From contig NZ_CP192260.1 in NCBI RefSeq assembly GCF_050574275.1, forward strand, positions 3,348,001 to 3,412,000: a stretch of 64,000 nt of DNA, read 5' to 3'. The DNA comes from Virgibacillus_F flavescens. GTDB lineage: Bacteria; Bacillota; Bacilli; Bacillales; Amphibacillaceae. Shown here piece by piece: positions 26,143-34,624 of this stretch. Made by a program: the position numbers and the translations under genes. The first letter of the stretch is position 1. The number at the start of each line of letters is the position of its first letter. The notes below the pieces were generated by a model that was given only the letters and a program-made list of their open reading frames with translations, was not told the DNA's origin and did not search any database.

Positions 26143-26502
26143 ATGATGAAACATCCAGTGAGAATAGCATTAGACGCCGTTTGCGGAAAATGGAAAGCTC
26201 TAATTTTGTGGTATTTGCACGATGAAACATTGCGATTTGGCGAATTAAGAAGATTATTGCCGGACGTCAGTCAAAAAGTATTAACACAGCAATTAAGAGA
26301 ACTGGAAGAGGATGGATTAGTTGAACGTACTGCTCATCCGGAAGTTCCTCCCCGTGTCGAATATACACTTAGCCCTTATGGTAAAGAATTAGAACCAACC
26401 CTTCAATTACTGTATCAATGGGGTAAAGATCATACTGGTATCCTTACCAAGAATAATGCTAAGAATAATGCAGATAAAGACAAGGAACCGACCGCTAATT
26501 AA
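26143..26502 (+). CDS. HxlR family transcriptional regulator
   Basis: A 119-residue winged-helix regulator of the HxlR type: ALDAVCGKWKALILWYL, LRFGELRRLLPDVSQKVLTQQLRELEEDGLV (helix-turn-helix) and the wing PPRVEYTLSPYG. The conserved cysteine near residue 14 is redox-sensing in some members. The target gene is unknown; the only co-directional neighbour is the Nfu-N protein beyond a terminator. GGGGG-type ribosome site, ATG doublet at the start. Confidence 0.9.
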   Translation: MMKHPVRIALDAVCGKWKALILWYLHDETLRFGELRRLLPDVSQKVLTQQLRELEEDGLVERTAHPEVPPRVEYTLSPYGKELEPTLQLLYQWGKDHTGILTKNNAKNNADKDKEPTAN

Positions 26503-26514
26503 TTTACTTACGAA

Positions 26515-26570
26515 TCCACCACATAAAGTATGTATCCAAACACTACTTTATTTTTCTGGTGGAGTTTTTT
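26515..26570 (+). terminator. terminator after HxlR gene
   Basis: Interrupted stem CCACCACATAAAGTA with TACTTTATTTTTCTGGTGG, followed by AGTTTTTTG. Confidence 0.75.
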
Positions 26571-26614
26571 GTGCTAATATAGACCTAGAAACAGATTTAT
26601 AGGAGGTACAGTCA

Positions 26615-26878
26615 ATGGGAGTAAGAGCAGAATCAACACCGAATCCGAATGCTTTGAAATTCACAACAGATAAGCTGATTTTCGAAGGAACCAACAGTAT
26701 TTCAGTCATGCCTGGTGATACGAGTGAGCACGCAATATTAAATGATTTAATGAAGCTTGAAGGTGTCGATAACGTTTTTGGTTATCAGAACTTTATTACT
26801 GTGAACAAGCAATTTGACGCGGAGTGGGAAAACCTTTCTCCTCGTGTTCAAGAAGTTATTAATCAATACGGATACTAA
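26615..26878 (+). CDS. NifU N-terminal (Nfu_N) domain protein
   Basis: An 87-residue stand-alone Nfu N-terminal domain: ESTPNPNALKFT at 6-17 is the family signature, followed by LEGVDNVFGYQNFITVNK. Full-length Nfu scaffolds carry a C-terminal CxxC Fe-S domain, which is absent here, so this is a single-domain accessory. An Fe-S link fits yitW nearby but is inference. Ribosome site AGGAGGT and its own terminator. Confidence 0.88.
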   Translation: MGVRAESTPNPNALKFTTDKLIFEGTNSISVMPGDTSEHAILNDLMKLEGVDNVFGYQNFITVNKQFDAEWENLSPRVQEVINQYGY

Positions 26879-26881
26879 GTT

Positions 26882-26911
26882 AAGAGACAGCATTTAATTG
26901 CTGTCTTTTTC
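26882..26911 (+). terminator. terminator after Nfu_N gene
   Basis: Stem AAGAGACAGC/GCTGTCTTTTT. Confidence 0.85.
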
Positions 26912-26942
26912 TATGCTCATGTGTAAATTTTGTAGACATAAA

Positions 26943-26973
26943 AAAAATCGTTCCCCTCAAAGGAACGATTTTT
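26943..26973 (-). terminator. terminator of yitT-like gene
   Basis: A perfect 12-base stem AAAAATCGTTCC/GGAACGATTTTT, just past the stop of the minus-strand gene. Confidence 0.85.
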
Positions 26974-26976
26974 ATT

Positions 26977-27825
26977 TTATACATGATCGCGTCTAAAGAA
27001 TCCGAAAATGCCTGTAGTTTGAACAATATTGGTAAATGCGTTCGGATCTATTTCACCGATTATTCTTTCTAAATCATATAACTCATAACGAGTAATAACA
27101 AGGTACATCATATTCTTATCTTCTTTTGTATATGCACCTTTAGCCGGAATAATCGTAATTCCACGCACCATTTTATTATGAATAGCACGCTGCAGTTCGT
27201 CCGCTTTGTGCGTGATGATCATCGCGGTAATCTTCTCGTGACGTGTATGAATCGCGTCGATTACGCGTGTTGTAACATATAGTGTAAGCATCGTATATAA
27301 AGCGTTTTCTGGTTCATATAAGACACCTGCCATCGCAATGATTAACGTATTTAATAATAGAAAATAAGTTCCAATTGGTTTGTCTTTCATTCGAGAAAGT
27401 ACCATTGCCACGATATCCATTCCCCCTGTGGAAGCACCAAGCTTAAGTGTAATACCTACACCAGCACCACCGATAACTCCCCCGAACACGGCGTTTAGAA
27501 TAATGTCTTGTGACAATTCGACTACAGGTAAAACAGTTAAAAATATGGTCATAAACAGCACCGATATTCCACTATAAACCGTAAATCCTTTGCCAACTTT
27601 AAACCAGCCTAATACTGCAACTGGAATGTTTAAGAGAAATAAGAGTAAACCAGTGCTTACGCCAATACCGAGAATATCATTAAAAACACTGGAGGCAAGT
27701 TGTGCAAACCCGGTAAAACCACTTGCATATACATTTGCTCCAATGAGAAAGAAATTTAGCGAAATTGCATTAAGCAGTGAACCGAATATAACAATAAATA
27801 TACGTTTAGTTTCAAATAAAAACAT
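26977..27825 (-). CDS. yitT: YitT family membrane protein (DUF161/DUF2179)
   Basis: A 282-residue protein with five to six N-terminal membrane helices (INLFLIGANVYASGFTG, TGLLLFLLNIPVAVLG, GASTGGMDIVAMVLS) and a C-terminal cytoplasmic DUF2179 domain (ITIIPAKGAYTKEDKNMMYLVI). Function of the family is not established. The ATG has GAAGGAGGT upstream. It is divergent from the DegV gene, matching the yitS-yitT neighbourhood of B. subtilis. Paralogues are common, so the orthologue name rests on context. Confidence 0.8.
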   Translation of the reverse strand: MFLFETKRIFIVIFGSLLNAISLNFFLIGANVYASGFTGFAQLASSVFNDILGIGVSTGLLLFLLNIPVAVLGWFKVGKGFTVYSGISVLFMTIFLTVLPVVELSQDIILNAVFGGVIGGAGVGITLKLGASTGGMDIVAMVLSRMKDKPIGTYFLLLNTLIIAMAGVLYEPENALYTMLTLYVTTRVIDAIHTRHEKITAMIITHKADELQRAIHNKMVRGITIIPAKGAYTKEDKNMMYLVITRYELYDLERIIGEIDPNAFTNIVQTTGIFGFFRRDHV

Positions 27826-27968
27826 TAGGTACCTCCTTCAAGAGAAATTTTGTAATTGTACATTTACTTCATTATTGTTAATAATATTTGGTAAATATAC
27901 TTTGACTATCCTCCATTCTAGCCTTAAACTAAAAAGAAATAGAAAATTTAAGAAATGAAGGTGGTCAA

Positions 27969-28829
27969 ATGACTGTAAAAATAGTCGCTGATTCAGCATG
28001 TGATTTGTCAAAATCCCATTATAACGAATTTGATATTGAAATGGTACCATTAACTGTTCAACTTGACGAAAAAGAATATGAAGATGGTTTAACCATAACA
28101 CCAAAAATGCTATATGACACTATGCGAGACGGTAAAAGTCCAAAAACGGCACAAGCATCGCAACAAGCATTCAAATCTATTTTCACAAAATGTGTTGAAA
28201 CAAATCAACCATTCGTTTATATTGCACTTTCATCAGATCTTTCGGGCACCTATCAGGCAGCTAAAATTGTCGAACAGGAAATTAAAGAAGAACACCCTGA
28301 CGCCCCACTCCATATAATAGATACGAAATGCGTTTCACTTGGTCTTGGATTAGTCGTCCTTCGTGCTGCACAACTTGCGAAAAATGGCGCAGCACTCGAA
28401 GAAATCCTGGATATTGCCACTTACCATGCTGCACATATGGAACATGTTTTCACCGTGGACGACCTCGAGTACTTATATCGTGGTGGACGAGTTAGTAAGA
28501 CGCAGGCATTTGTCGGTACATTGCTAAAAATCAAACCCATTTTGCATGTGGAGAATGGTAAATTAGTTCCACTGGAAAAAATTCGCGGAAGCAAAAAATT
28601 GTTGAACCGTCTTATTGAAATTATGAATGAACGCGGGACCGACCTCACCAATCAAACTGTCGGAATCAGCCACGGCGATGATTTGGAGAATGCCAACGCT
28701 CTCGCTGAAATAATTAAGGAAAAATTTAATCCTAAGGACATTCAGATTGAAATGGTAGGATCTGCGATCGGCGCGCATGCTGGACCTGGATCGCTGGCAA
28801 TTTTCTTTTTAAACAACGACAACAAATAA
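27969..28829 (+). CDS. DegV family fatty-acid-binding protein
   Basis: A 286-residue DegV-fold protein (FakB-like) that binds a fatty acid and can present it to FakA kinase. Typical blocks: VKIVADSACDLS at the start, VQLDEKEYEDG, IALSSDLSGTYQAA, DTKCVSLGLGL, DLEYLYRGGRVSK and AIGAHAGPGSLAIFF at the end. It occupies the yitS position beside yitT. The ATG follows GAAGGTGG. Which fatty acid is bound cannot be read from the sequence. Confidence 0.88.
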   Translation: MTVKIVADSACDLSKSHYNEFDIEMVPLTVQLDEKEYEDGLTITPKMLYDTMRDGKSPKTAQASQQAFKSIFTKCVETNQPFVYIALSSDLSGTYQAAKIVEQEIKEEHPDAPLHIIDTKCVSLGLGLVVLRAAQLAKNGAALEEILDIATYHAAHMEHVFTVDDLEYLYRGGRVSKTQAFVGTLLKIKPILHVENGKLVPLEKIRGSKKLLNRLIEIMNERGTDLTNQTVGISHGDDLENANALAEIIKEKFNPKDIQIEMVGSAIGAHAGPGSLAIFFLNNDNK

Positions 28830-28840
28830 AGGACTAATGT

Positions 28841-28870
28841 ACTGGATTACCATAGGTAGTCCAGTTTTTA
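28841..28870 (+). terminator. terminator after degV-type gene
   Basis: Stem ACTGGATTACC/GGTAGTCCAGT followed by TTTTTATTT. Confidence 0.75.
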
Positions 28871-28871
28871 T

Positions 28872-28960
28872 TTGGCAGTTGAAAAAGTATAAATATTTTT
28901 CACTGCTTACGTGCAACTATTGTTTTCGCCATTAAGGCTTACGATAAACCAAGTTTTCTA
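28872..28960 (-). repeat. dispersed repeat family A, copy 4
   Basis: Inverted copy, reading on the minus strand AACTTGGTTTATCGTAAGCC, then GGCGAAAACAATAGTTGCAC and TACTTTTTCAACTGCC. It immediately follows the degV terminator. Confidence 0.75.
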
Positions 28961-29025
28961 AGTTTTTACTGTAACAAATGTCAATAAGGTTCGTCTAGTT
29001 TAAAAAGAAAGGATGGTGAATTGAA

Positions 29026-30945
29026 ATGAAAAAAATACTACTTATAAGTGGACTTGCGGTAATTGCTGCAATCTGTGTCTTTATGGTAGTAAAGGAAGAA
29101 CCACGGAACCTGACCTCATCAACTAACAATGAATCTATGGAGGAATTACCTGCTATCTCGGACCGAAACCAACTAATTGCTTTACTGCAGGAACGCGCTG
29201 CGAACAGATCGCTTGCTTCCGGAAACACTGCTTCTGCTGAACTTTCAACTACAAACCAACAAGCATCTTCTACCAACGTACAGGTACAGGGAATAGACGA
29301 AGGTGACCGTATTAAAACAAATGGGAAACACATCTTTTTTGCCCGGAATACGGATATCGTAATTGCTTCTGCCGATGAAAAGGAAAGCAATGTAAAAAGT
29401 CTTATCAACGAGAAAAAATTTCGGCCGACTGAATTATTTCTCGAAGAAGATATATTAATAGCAATTGGCACGTCATACAGTAAGCCCGTTTCTTCACCAA
29501 CGGACAGTCCTGCTCCTCGGGCAGAATTAGCGATTATGCCCACTGGACTAACAACCGTTTATTTCTATGACATTTCAACTATTGAAAACCCTAAAAAACT
29601 TCGGGAAATTTCTTTTGATGGATCTCTATCTGCTTCACGAAAATCAAATAGCCATGTTTACTTAATTGCAAATAGCTATCCACCAGTCCATATTTTAAAT
29701 AAAGAACAAAATAAAAATGAAGAACTGCGACCAACAGTAAAAGATACTGCAGTCGGGAAATCCTTTAAATCAGTTGAATACAAAGATATGTATTATTTAC
29801 CGGATTCGTACGAAAATAGCTTTTTACTTACCGCTTCCATCGACTTAAAACAAATGAGCGAGCCTGCAAAGGTTGAAGCATTCCTTGGCGCAACCAATCA
29901 TTTATATATGTCCGAGAAACATATGTACTTGGCCGTTAATAAGCTTGAAAAACCTACGCAGCAAGCTAAGGATAATTCATCGACGATAATGCCTCGGCCA
30001 GTTGGAGATATAGATACGCAAATTTTCCAATTTGACCTACAAGATGGGAGCATTAGCTTTAATGCATCCACCGAAGTAAACGGCCGAATGTTAAATCAGT
30101 TTTCGATGGATGAATATCAGGATACATTTCGCGTTGCCACAACCAGCGGTAATCCCGGTCAGAAAGAACCTACCACTAATAATGTATATACATTTGACCA
30201 ATCAATGAAATCTCTCGGAAAAATAGAAAATCTCGCTGAAGGTGAGCAAATTTACAGTATTCGCTTCATGAATGAAATAGCATATATGGTTACTTTTAAA
30301 CAAGTCGACCCACTGTTTGTAATAGATTTAAAAAATCCAAAAATACCAGAAGTATTGGGGAAACTGAAAATACCTGGATTTAGTAATTATCTGCATCCAC
30401 TTAACGAAGATTACCTAATTGGATTCGGCCAGGAAACGGAAATCGTTAAATCAAAATTATCAAACGAACCTCAAGTTCAAGTAAATGGTTTAAAGATTTC
30501 CTTATTTGATGTTAGTAATTTATCACATCCTGTTGAAATAGATAATGAAATAATTGGCGATGCCGGTTCGTATTCGGAAGTAACGCATAATCACCATGCT
30601 TTATACAAACATCCTTCCGCGAACTTATTCGGGTTCCCTGCGACGCTTTATGACTCTAAGACTTTACAGCAGGGTGATGTCGTTATGCGAGATCAATCAT
30701 TTAGTTATGAAGGTGCTTTTCTATACACAATAACCCCCGAAACAGGTATCGAATTGAAAGATTCCATCACCCATCAGGATGTAAACGTTAAGCAGCCTGA
30801 CTGGGAGTCAGAAGTAAAGCGTATGGTTTCTGCAGAAGATTATTTGTATACATTCTCTCTTAATCAAATGAGTGTATACAATATAAAGACAGAGGAAGTT
30901 GTGGAAACAATTGAATTGCCAACAATAAAAGATTTACATGATTGA
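29026..30945 (+). CDS. secreted beta-propeller domain protein
   Basis: A 639-residue protein with an N-terminal membrane anchor or signal (MKKILLISGLAVIAAICVFMVV), then a Ser/Thr-rich linker and a large beta-propeller of the Beta_propel family. Visible blocks: NVQVQGIDEGDRIKTNGKHIF, VYFYDISTIENPKKLREI, DPLFVIDLKNPKIPEVLG, YLHPLNEDYLIGFG. The VQGVDE-like entry is the family hallmark. Located outside the membrane; ligand or role unknown. Own ribosome site AAAGGATGG. The stop overlaps a possible SigB-type promoter for the next gene. Confidence 0.85.
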   Translation: MKKILLISGLAVIAAICVFMVVKEEPRNLTSSTNNESMEELPAISDRNQLIALLQERAANRSLASGNTASAELSTTNQQASSTNVQVQGIDEGDRIKTNGKHIFFARNTDIVIASADEKESNVKSLINEKKFRPTELFLEEDILIAIGTSYSKPVSSPTDSPAPRAELAIMPTGLTTVYFYDISTIENPKKLREISFDGSLSASRKSNSHVYLIANSYPPVHILNKEQNKNEELRPTVKDTAVGKSFKSVEYKDMYYLPDSYENSFLLTASIDLKQMSEPAKVEAFLGATNHLYMSEKHMYLAVNKLEKPTQQAKDNSSTIMPRPVGDIDTQIFQFDLQDGSISFNASTEVNGRMLNQFSMDEYQDTFRVATTSGNPGQKEPTTNNVYTFDQSMKSLGKIENLAEGEQIYSIRFMNEIAYMVTFKQVDPLFVIDLKNPKIPEVLGKLKIPGFSNYLHPLNEDYLIGFGQETEIVKSKLSNEPQVQVNGLKISLFDVSNLSHPVEIDNEIIGDAGSYSEVTHNHHALYKHPSANLFGFPATLYDSKTLQQGDVVMRDQSFSYEGAFLYTITPETGIELKDSITHQDVNVKQPDWESEVKRMVSAEDYLYTFSLNQMSVYNIKTEEVVETIELPTIKDLHD

Positions 30946-30964
30946 ATAAAATTTTTCCGGGTAT
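30940..30964 (+). promoter_or_regulatory. possible sigma-B type promoter for SDR gene
   Basis: GGGTAT at 30959-30964 equals the SigB -10. GATTGA at 30940-30945, spaced 13 bases, is only a partial match to GTTTAA. B. subtilis homologues of the downstream gene are general-stress proteins, which raises its plausibility. Confidence 0.35.
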
Positions 30965-30999
30965 TGTAACACATAACAATTTTGAGGAGGAGAGATAGT

Positions 31000-31866
31000 A
31001 TGACGAATCCTAATGAAACGCAAACACCGCCAAAACAGCATCAGAATAGACAACCAGGAAAAGAGTCAGAGATGACACCTGAGCCAACATATATTGATGA
31101 TAATTACAGACCAGCCAATAAATTAGAAGGAAAAGTTGCAGTAATTACCGGTGGCGATAGTGGAATTGGCCGGGCAATTAGTATTCATTACGCAAAAGAA
31201 GGCGCAGATGTTGCAATTGTTTACTTGAATGAACACGACGATGCAAAAGAAACAAAACGATTAGTCGAATCAGAAGGAAGAAAATGTCTCCTCTTAAGTG
31301 GTGACGTAGGAAATCAATCATTTTGTGAGACCGTTGCAATCCAAACGATCGAACATTATAAGCAAGTGGATATCTTAATTAATAATGCAGCAGAGCAGCA
31401 TCCAAAAGGTGACTTTATGGATATAACATCAGAACAGCTGGAGAAAACCTTCCGCACGAACGTCTTTGGCACATTTTTAATGACTAAGGCACTTTTGCCT
31501 TATTTAGGCGAAGGCAGCTCGATTATTAACACATCTTCTATAACTGCATATCAGGGTAGCGAAGATTTAATCGACTATTCATCGACTAAAGGTGCTATTA
31601 CAGGGTTCACCAGGTCACTTTCGCAATCGCTTGTTCAAAAAGGAATTCGGGTTAATGCGGTAGCTCCAGGACCAATCTGGACCCCTCTCATTCCTTCTAC
31701 TTTTGGCGAAGACAAGGTTGGCTCATTTGGAGGAAATACACCAATGAAACGGCCAGGACAACCAAGCGAACTTGCTCCAGCGTTCGTGTACCTGGCAAGC
31801 AGCGACTCCAGCTATGTGACAGGACAAATGATTCATGTCAATGGCGGAATAATCGTAAACGGTTAA
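31000..31866 (+). CDS. short-chain dehydrogenase, general stress protein 39 type
   Basis: A 288-residue NAD(P)-dependent oxidoreductase. After a roughly 40-residue polar N-terminal extension rich in Pro/Gln come the cofactor loop TGGDSGIG (50-57), NNA (128-130) and the catalytic set S180, Y193, K197 (YSSTK). The extension marks the YdaD/YhdF/YhxC subgroup, stress-induced in B. subtilis. The start is ATG 31000 with GAGGAGGAGAG upstream. Substrate unknown. Terminator at 31927. Confidence 0.88.
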   Translation: MTNPNETQTPPKQHQNRQPGKESEMTPEPTYIDDNYRPANKLEGKVAVITGGDSGIGRAISIHYAKEGADVAIVYLNEHDDAKETKRLVESEGRKCLLLSGDVGNQSFCETVAIQTIEHYKQVDILINNAAEQHPKGDFMDITSEQLEKTFRTNVFGTFLMTKALLPYLGEGSSIINTSSITAYQGSEDLIDYSSTKGAITGFTRSLSQSLVQKGIRVNAVAPGPIWTPLIPSTFGEDKVGSFGGNTPMKRPGQPSELAPAFVYLASSDSSYVTGQMIHVNGGIIVNG

Positions 31867-31926
31867 TAGCGTATTCACCGAATAAATCATCAAAGAACAG
31901 TGACAAAAGTATATTGTTTACAGCAT

Positions 31927-31961
31927 AATCCGAACGATCTATATGATCTGTTCGGATTTTT
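31927..31961 (+). terminator. terminator after SDR gene
   Basis: Stem AATCCGAACGATC/GATCTGTTCGGATT with T run. Confidence 0.8.
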
Positions 31962-32078
31962 GCTGGCTATGCTATTTCTCTTCTTTAGATCGCTTTATAC
32001 GTATAACTCAATTATCACAGAATAAAAATTAGGTGATTCTCCCAGAAACAGTTGAATATCTCACAATCCTTTTTCGTA

Positions 32079-32108
32079 GTGACACAAAATCTCTATACTG
32101 TGAAGTAG
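32079..32108 (+). repeat. short repeat D copy
   Basis: GTGACACAAAATCTCTATAC then TGTGAAGTAG, preceding foldback element copy 4. Confidence 0.5.
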
Positions 32109-32134
32109 TTGCCGTAAGAATCATTCCGAAGGAA

Positions 32135-32356
32135 TGCTGAAAAAGTAACATGAAGTACAAAATAAGAGGATCTGCGATCGCATCATCGAATTCACTTCGC
32201 TTTCCGTGGGCACGGCTACAGCTTCCTCGGATAAGCAAAAACCGCTTTCCTGCGGGATCTTCAGCTCGCGCTGTTCCCACAGGAGTCTCGTGAATTCGAT
32301 GATGCTGGATTGATGTGCGAAAGTGAAATTTTTAATATCTATCCTTTTTCAGTTGC
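32135..32356 (-). repeat. foldback element B, copy 4, with terminal repeats
   Basis: Ends GCTGAAAAAGTAAC and CTTTTTCAGTTGC. Inner arms GCATCATCGAATTCAC and its exact complement (32180-32195 and 32290-32305) enclose the core TCCTGCGGGATCTTCAGC...GCTGTTCCCACAGGAG. With copy 5 and repeat C it fills the gap 31867-33027, which has no gene. Confidence 0.85.
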
Positions 32357-32517
32357 TAGTGCCTCGGCATTTTTCCTTCACTGCTGTTGTGTAAACAATA
32401 ACAAGGGCTTAACAAAAAATAGACATCAACTCTATCTATTAATGAGATTTTTACTGATGTCAGTAGACTCTTGCTAGAAAACACAGTTATAGGTAATGCC
32501 CTAGGGTGCGCTAATAT

Positions 32518-32733
32518 GTAACTGAAAAAGTGATAGATTTTTAAAAAAATATTACTCCACTTTAACCTAGCATCTTCGAATATACGAAGACTCCTGTGGG
32601 AAGTAAGAGATCGGTGAGACCCCGAAGGACGCCAGTCCAAGGAGGCTCACCACTCGCCCACGGAAAGCGAAGTACATTCGAAGATGCGATTGCAGATCCA
32701 CAAAGTCCGTATTTCGTGTAACTTTTTCAGTAC
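32518..32733 (+). repeat. foldback element B, copy 5, with terminal repeats
   Basis: Ends GTAACTGAAAAAGTGAT and GTAACTTTTTCAGTAC. Inner arms GCATCTTCGAATATAC and GTACATTCGAAGATGC (15 of 16 pairs; 32570-32585 and 32672-32687). The core is the GGTGAGACC...GGAGGCTCACC type. Opposite in orientation to copy 4. Confidence 0.85.
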
Positions 32734-32741
32734 ACTGCCAG

Positions 32742-32930
32742 CAGCGGAAATCTCGTTTCTATCATTTCGCAGCATTCTCAAGGTGGTAAGTTAGTTCGCA
32801 GTTTCCATCAACTACGAAATAAGTAACTAATAGCATGTTTTAGAAAAAGACGTATTTGTATATCTCGTTAAGTAACATATTTCAAGACTCCAAGAACTTA
32901 ACTTTTTTATGTGCGAAAGTTGAGTTATTA
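32742..32930 (+). repeat. repeat C, copy 1
   Basis: Shares GCGGAAATCTCGT, TCGCAGTTTCCATCAA, ACATATTTCAAG and TGCGAAAGTTGAG in the same order with 57274-57425. In both places it directly follows a foldback element. Confidence 0.7.
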
Positions 32931-32935
32931 GAAAA

Positions 32936-32982
32936 ATTGACTTATCGCCAAGGCTTGGATTTATACATTCTTATCTATTAAA
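32936..32982 (+). repeat. dispersed repeat family A, copy 5 (partial)
   Basis: AAATTGACTTATCGCCAAGGC followed by TTATACATTCTTATCT; the middle of the family consensus is missing. Confidence 0.55.
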
Positions 32983-33020
32983 AAAAGCTTGTAAAAAAAC
33001 AAATGGTTTCTTTACAAGCT
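32981..33020 (-). terminator. terminator of amylase-like gene
   Basis: Stem AGCTTGTAAA/TTTACAAGCT, with AAAAAA on the minus-strand exit side giving a T run. Confidence 0.75.
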
Positions 33021-33027
33021 CTGACTG

Positions 33028-34524
33028 TTACAGGCTCTTGCTTTTTCGTTCTCTTTTTTTCTGCTTATAACTTAAAATCATAATACCGCCAACAAATAAA
33101 ACAAAGATACTAATAACCATACTAATATAAATCCAATTTAATCCATGATCTTCTTCCACAATATAAATTTCAACGGTTTCACGATCCAGTGCAATTTTAT
33201 ATTCATCCTGCTCATTTTCACGGACAATATTATCACCAAGCAGACCGCTCAATTGCTTGCCCTCAGGCACATCACTTACAGAAATCGCCTTGGTCCCCGT
33301 ATCATTGTTAAACGCAATAAACATTGTTTCATCCTTGTATGTACGTTTAAATACGCTCATTGCTCCATTAGAATCAACTAAATTAAAATCACCATGAGAA
33401 AGTGCTGGAAATTGAGTACGTATTGCTGAGATCTTTTCCAGAAAATCCCGAACTTTCGTATCACCACTATTAAATTGAACTAACTGCAACACCTCTTCAG
33501 TGGTCCTTCCATCCATTGGTACTTCAGACCCTTGAAAAACCAATGGTACACCTGGTGACGTATACATATAAGCAAGAGCCAGTTTCCAGGTGGTTTGCGG
33601 ATTTAATTTACCCTCAACTATCTGACGCGTGAATCGTTCCATGTAAGCATTGTCAACGTAGACAAGTCCTTCACGCTTTCCCGTATTCGCCCATGTCTCA
33701 TAAAGTTCAGACACTGGAGTTCCAACATTTGTGAACACATTAACGATTGATTCCTGAATTGCAGGATATTCAATTAGCGGTATTCCAGCATTCAGTTGTT
33801 CTTCACTTAATTGGTCTTTTTTTAATACCCCACCTAGTAGGTAAGCATCCGGTTTTACCGTTTTAACGTGTTCAGCCAATTCTGTTAAAAACGCCGGGGA
33901 TGCCTGATCAACCGCATGAAGTTTGTAGCCGTCAATATTTGCTTCCTCAAGCCAGAAAGTTGCTGCATTAAAAAGCATTTCTTTAACTTCAGGGTTCGCT
34001 TGATTTAGTGTAAGCGTATTATCTAACCACAGGGTGTCCTCTACAGTCGTTTCCTTTGTCCAATCTGCTTTAGAAGGATCATTTGCCAAAGGGTGGCTAG
34101 GTGCCACAAAGTTCGTAACTAGTTCAAGAACTACCTTCATATCCCGTTTATGTGCCTCTTTTACAAGTTTTTTCAAGTCTGCCATTGATCCAAATTGTTC
34201 GTCTACTTTAAACAAATCTTCAATCCAGTAACCATGGTATCCACCAGCAGCATTGGCCATTATTGGCGATAAAGAGATGGTAGTAAATCCGTATTTCTTT
34301 ATTTCGTCAAGTTTATTCGTTATCCCTTGAATGTCGCCGCCATAGTAAGCCTTTGGGTCTTCAAGATTAACCTGCTCATCAAGTGTCTGATTACCATTAT
34401 TATAACGATCAACCATAATAGAATAAATAATTTCTTCTTTAATCGGCAGTTCCTCTGCCTGGGCAGGGATTGCACTTACTGACATCAGTAAAATCAAAAA
34501 AGAAGAAATGATTGCTTTTTTCAT
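33028..34524 (-). CDS. membrane-anchored GH13 alpha-amylase-like pseudoenzyme
   Basis: A 498-residue protein: signal peptide (1-23, ending PAQA), GH13 catalytic-barrel homology (about 30-370), all-beta C domain, then a C-terminal membrane helix (about 467-487) and basic tail KQKKRERKSKSL. The fold is recognisable from YSIMVDRYNNG, GGDIQGITNKLDEIKKYG, YHGYWIEDLFKVDEQFG and SPGVPLVFQG. All catalytic positions are altered: nucleophile Asp is H203 (DGYKLHAVDQ), acid/base Glu is G232 (YLLGGVLK), and the NHD motif reads NAY (292-294). Region I reads E134LVTNF139 instead of DxxxNH. The frame is intact, so it likely binds glycans or acts as a scaffold. The start is ATG 34524 with TTGGAGGAC upstream. 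Confidence 0.88.
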   Translation of the reverse strand: MKKAIISSFLILLMSVSAIPAQAEELPIKEEIIYSIMVDRYNNGNQTLDEQVNLEDPKAYYGGDIQGITNKLDEIKKYGFTTISLSPIMANAAGGYHGYWIEDLFKVDEQFGSMADLKKLVKEAHKRDMKVVLELVTNFVAPSHPLANDPSKADWTKETTVEDTLWLDNTLTLNQANPEVKEMLFNAATFWLEEANIDGYKLHAVDQASPAFLTELAEHVKTVKPDAYLLGGVLKKDQLSEEQLNAGIPLIEYPAIQESIVNVFTNVGTPVSELYETWANTGKREGLVYVDNAYMERFTRQIVEGKLNPQTTWKLALAYMYTSPGVPLVFQGSEVPMDGRTTEEVLQLVQFNSGDTKVRDFLEKISAIRTQFPALSHGDFNLVDSNGAMSVFKRTYKDETMFIAFNNDTGTKAISVSDVPEGKQLSGLLGDNIVRENEQDEYKIALDRETVEIYIVEEDHGLNWIYISMVISIFVLFVGGIMILSYKQKKRERKSKSL

Positions 34525-34624
34525 ACATACGTCCTCCAACTAGTTATTTCACACTATTCATTATTCCGTATTTTGCTTTATAGTCAATCTAATTAGCAGG
34601 ATTGTTATAAATACTACATATTTA

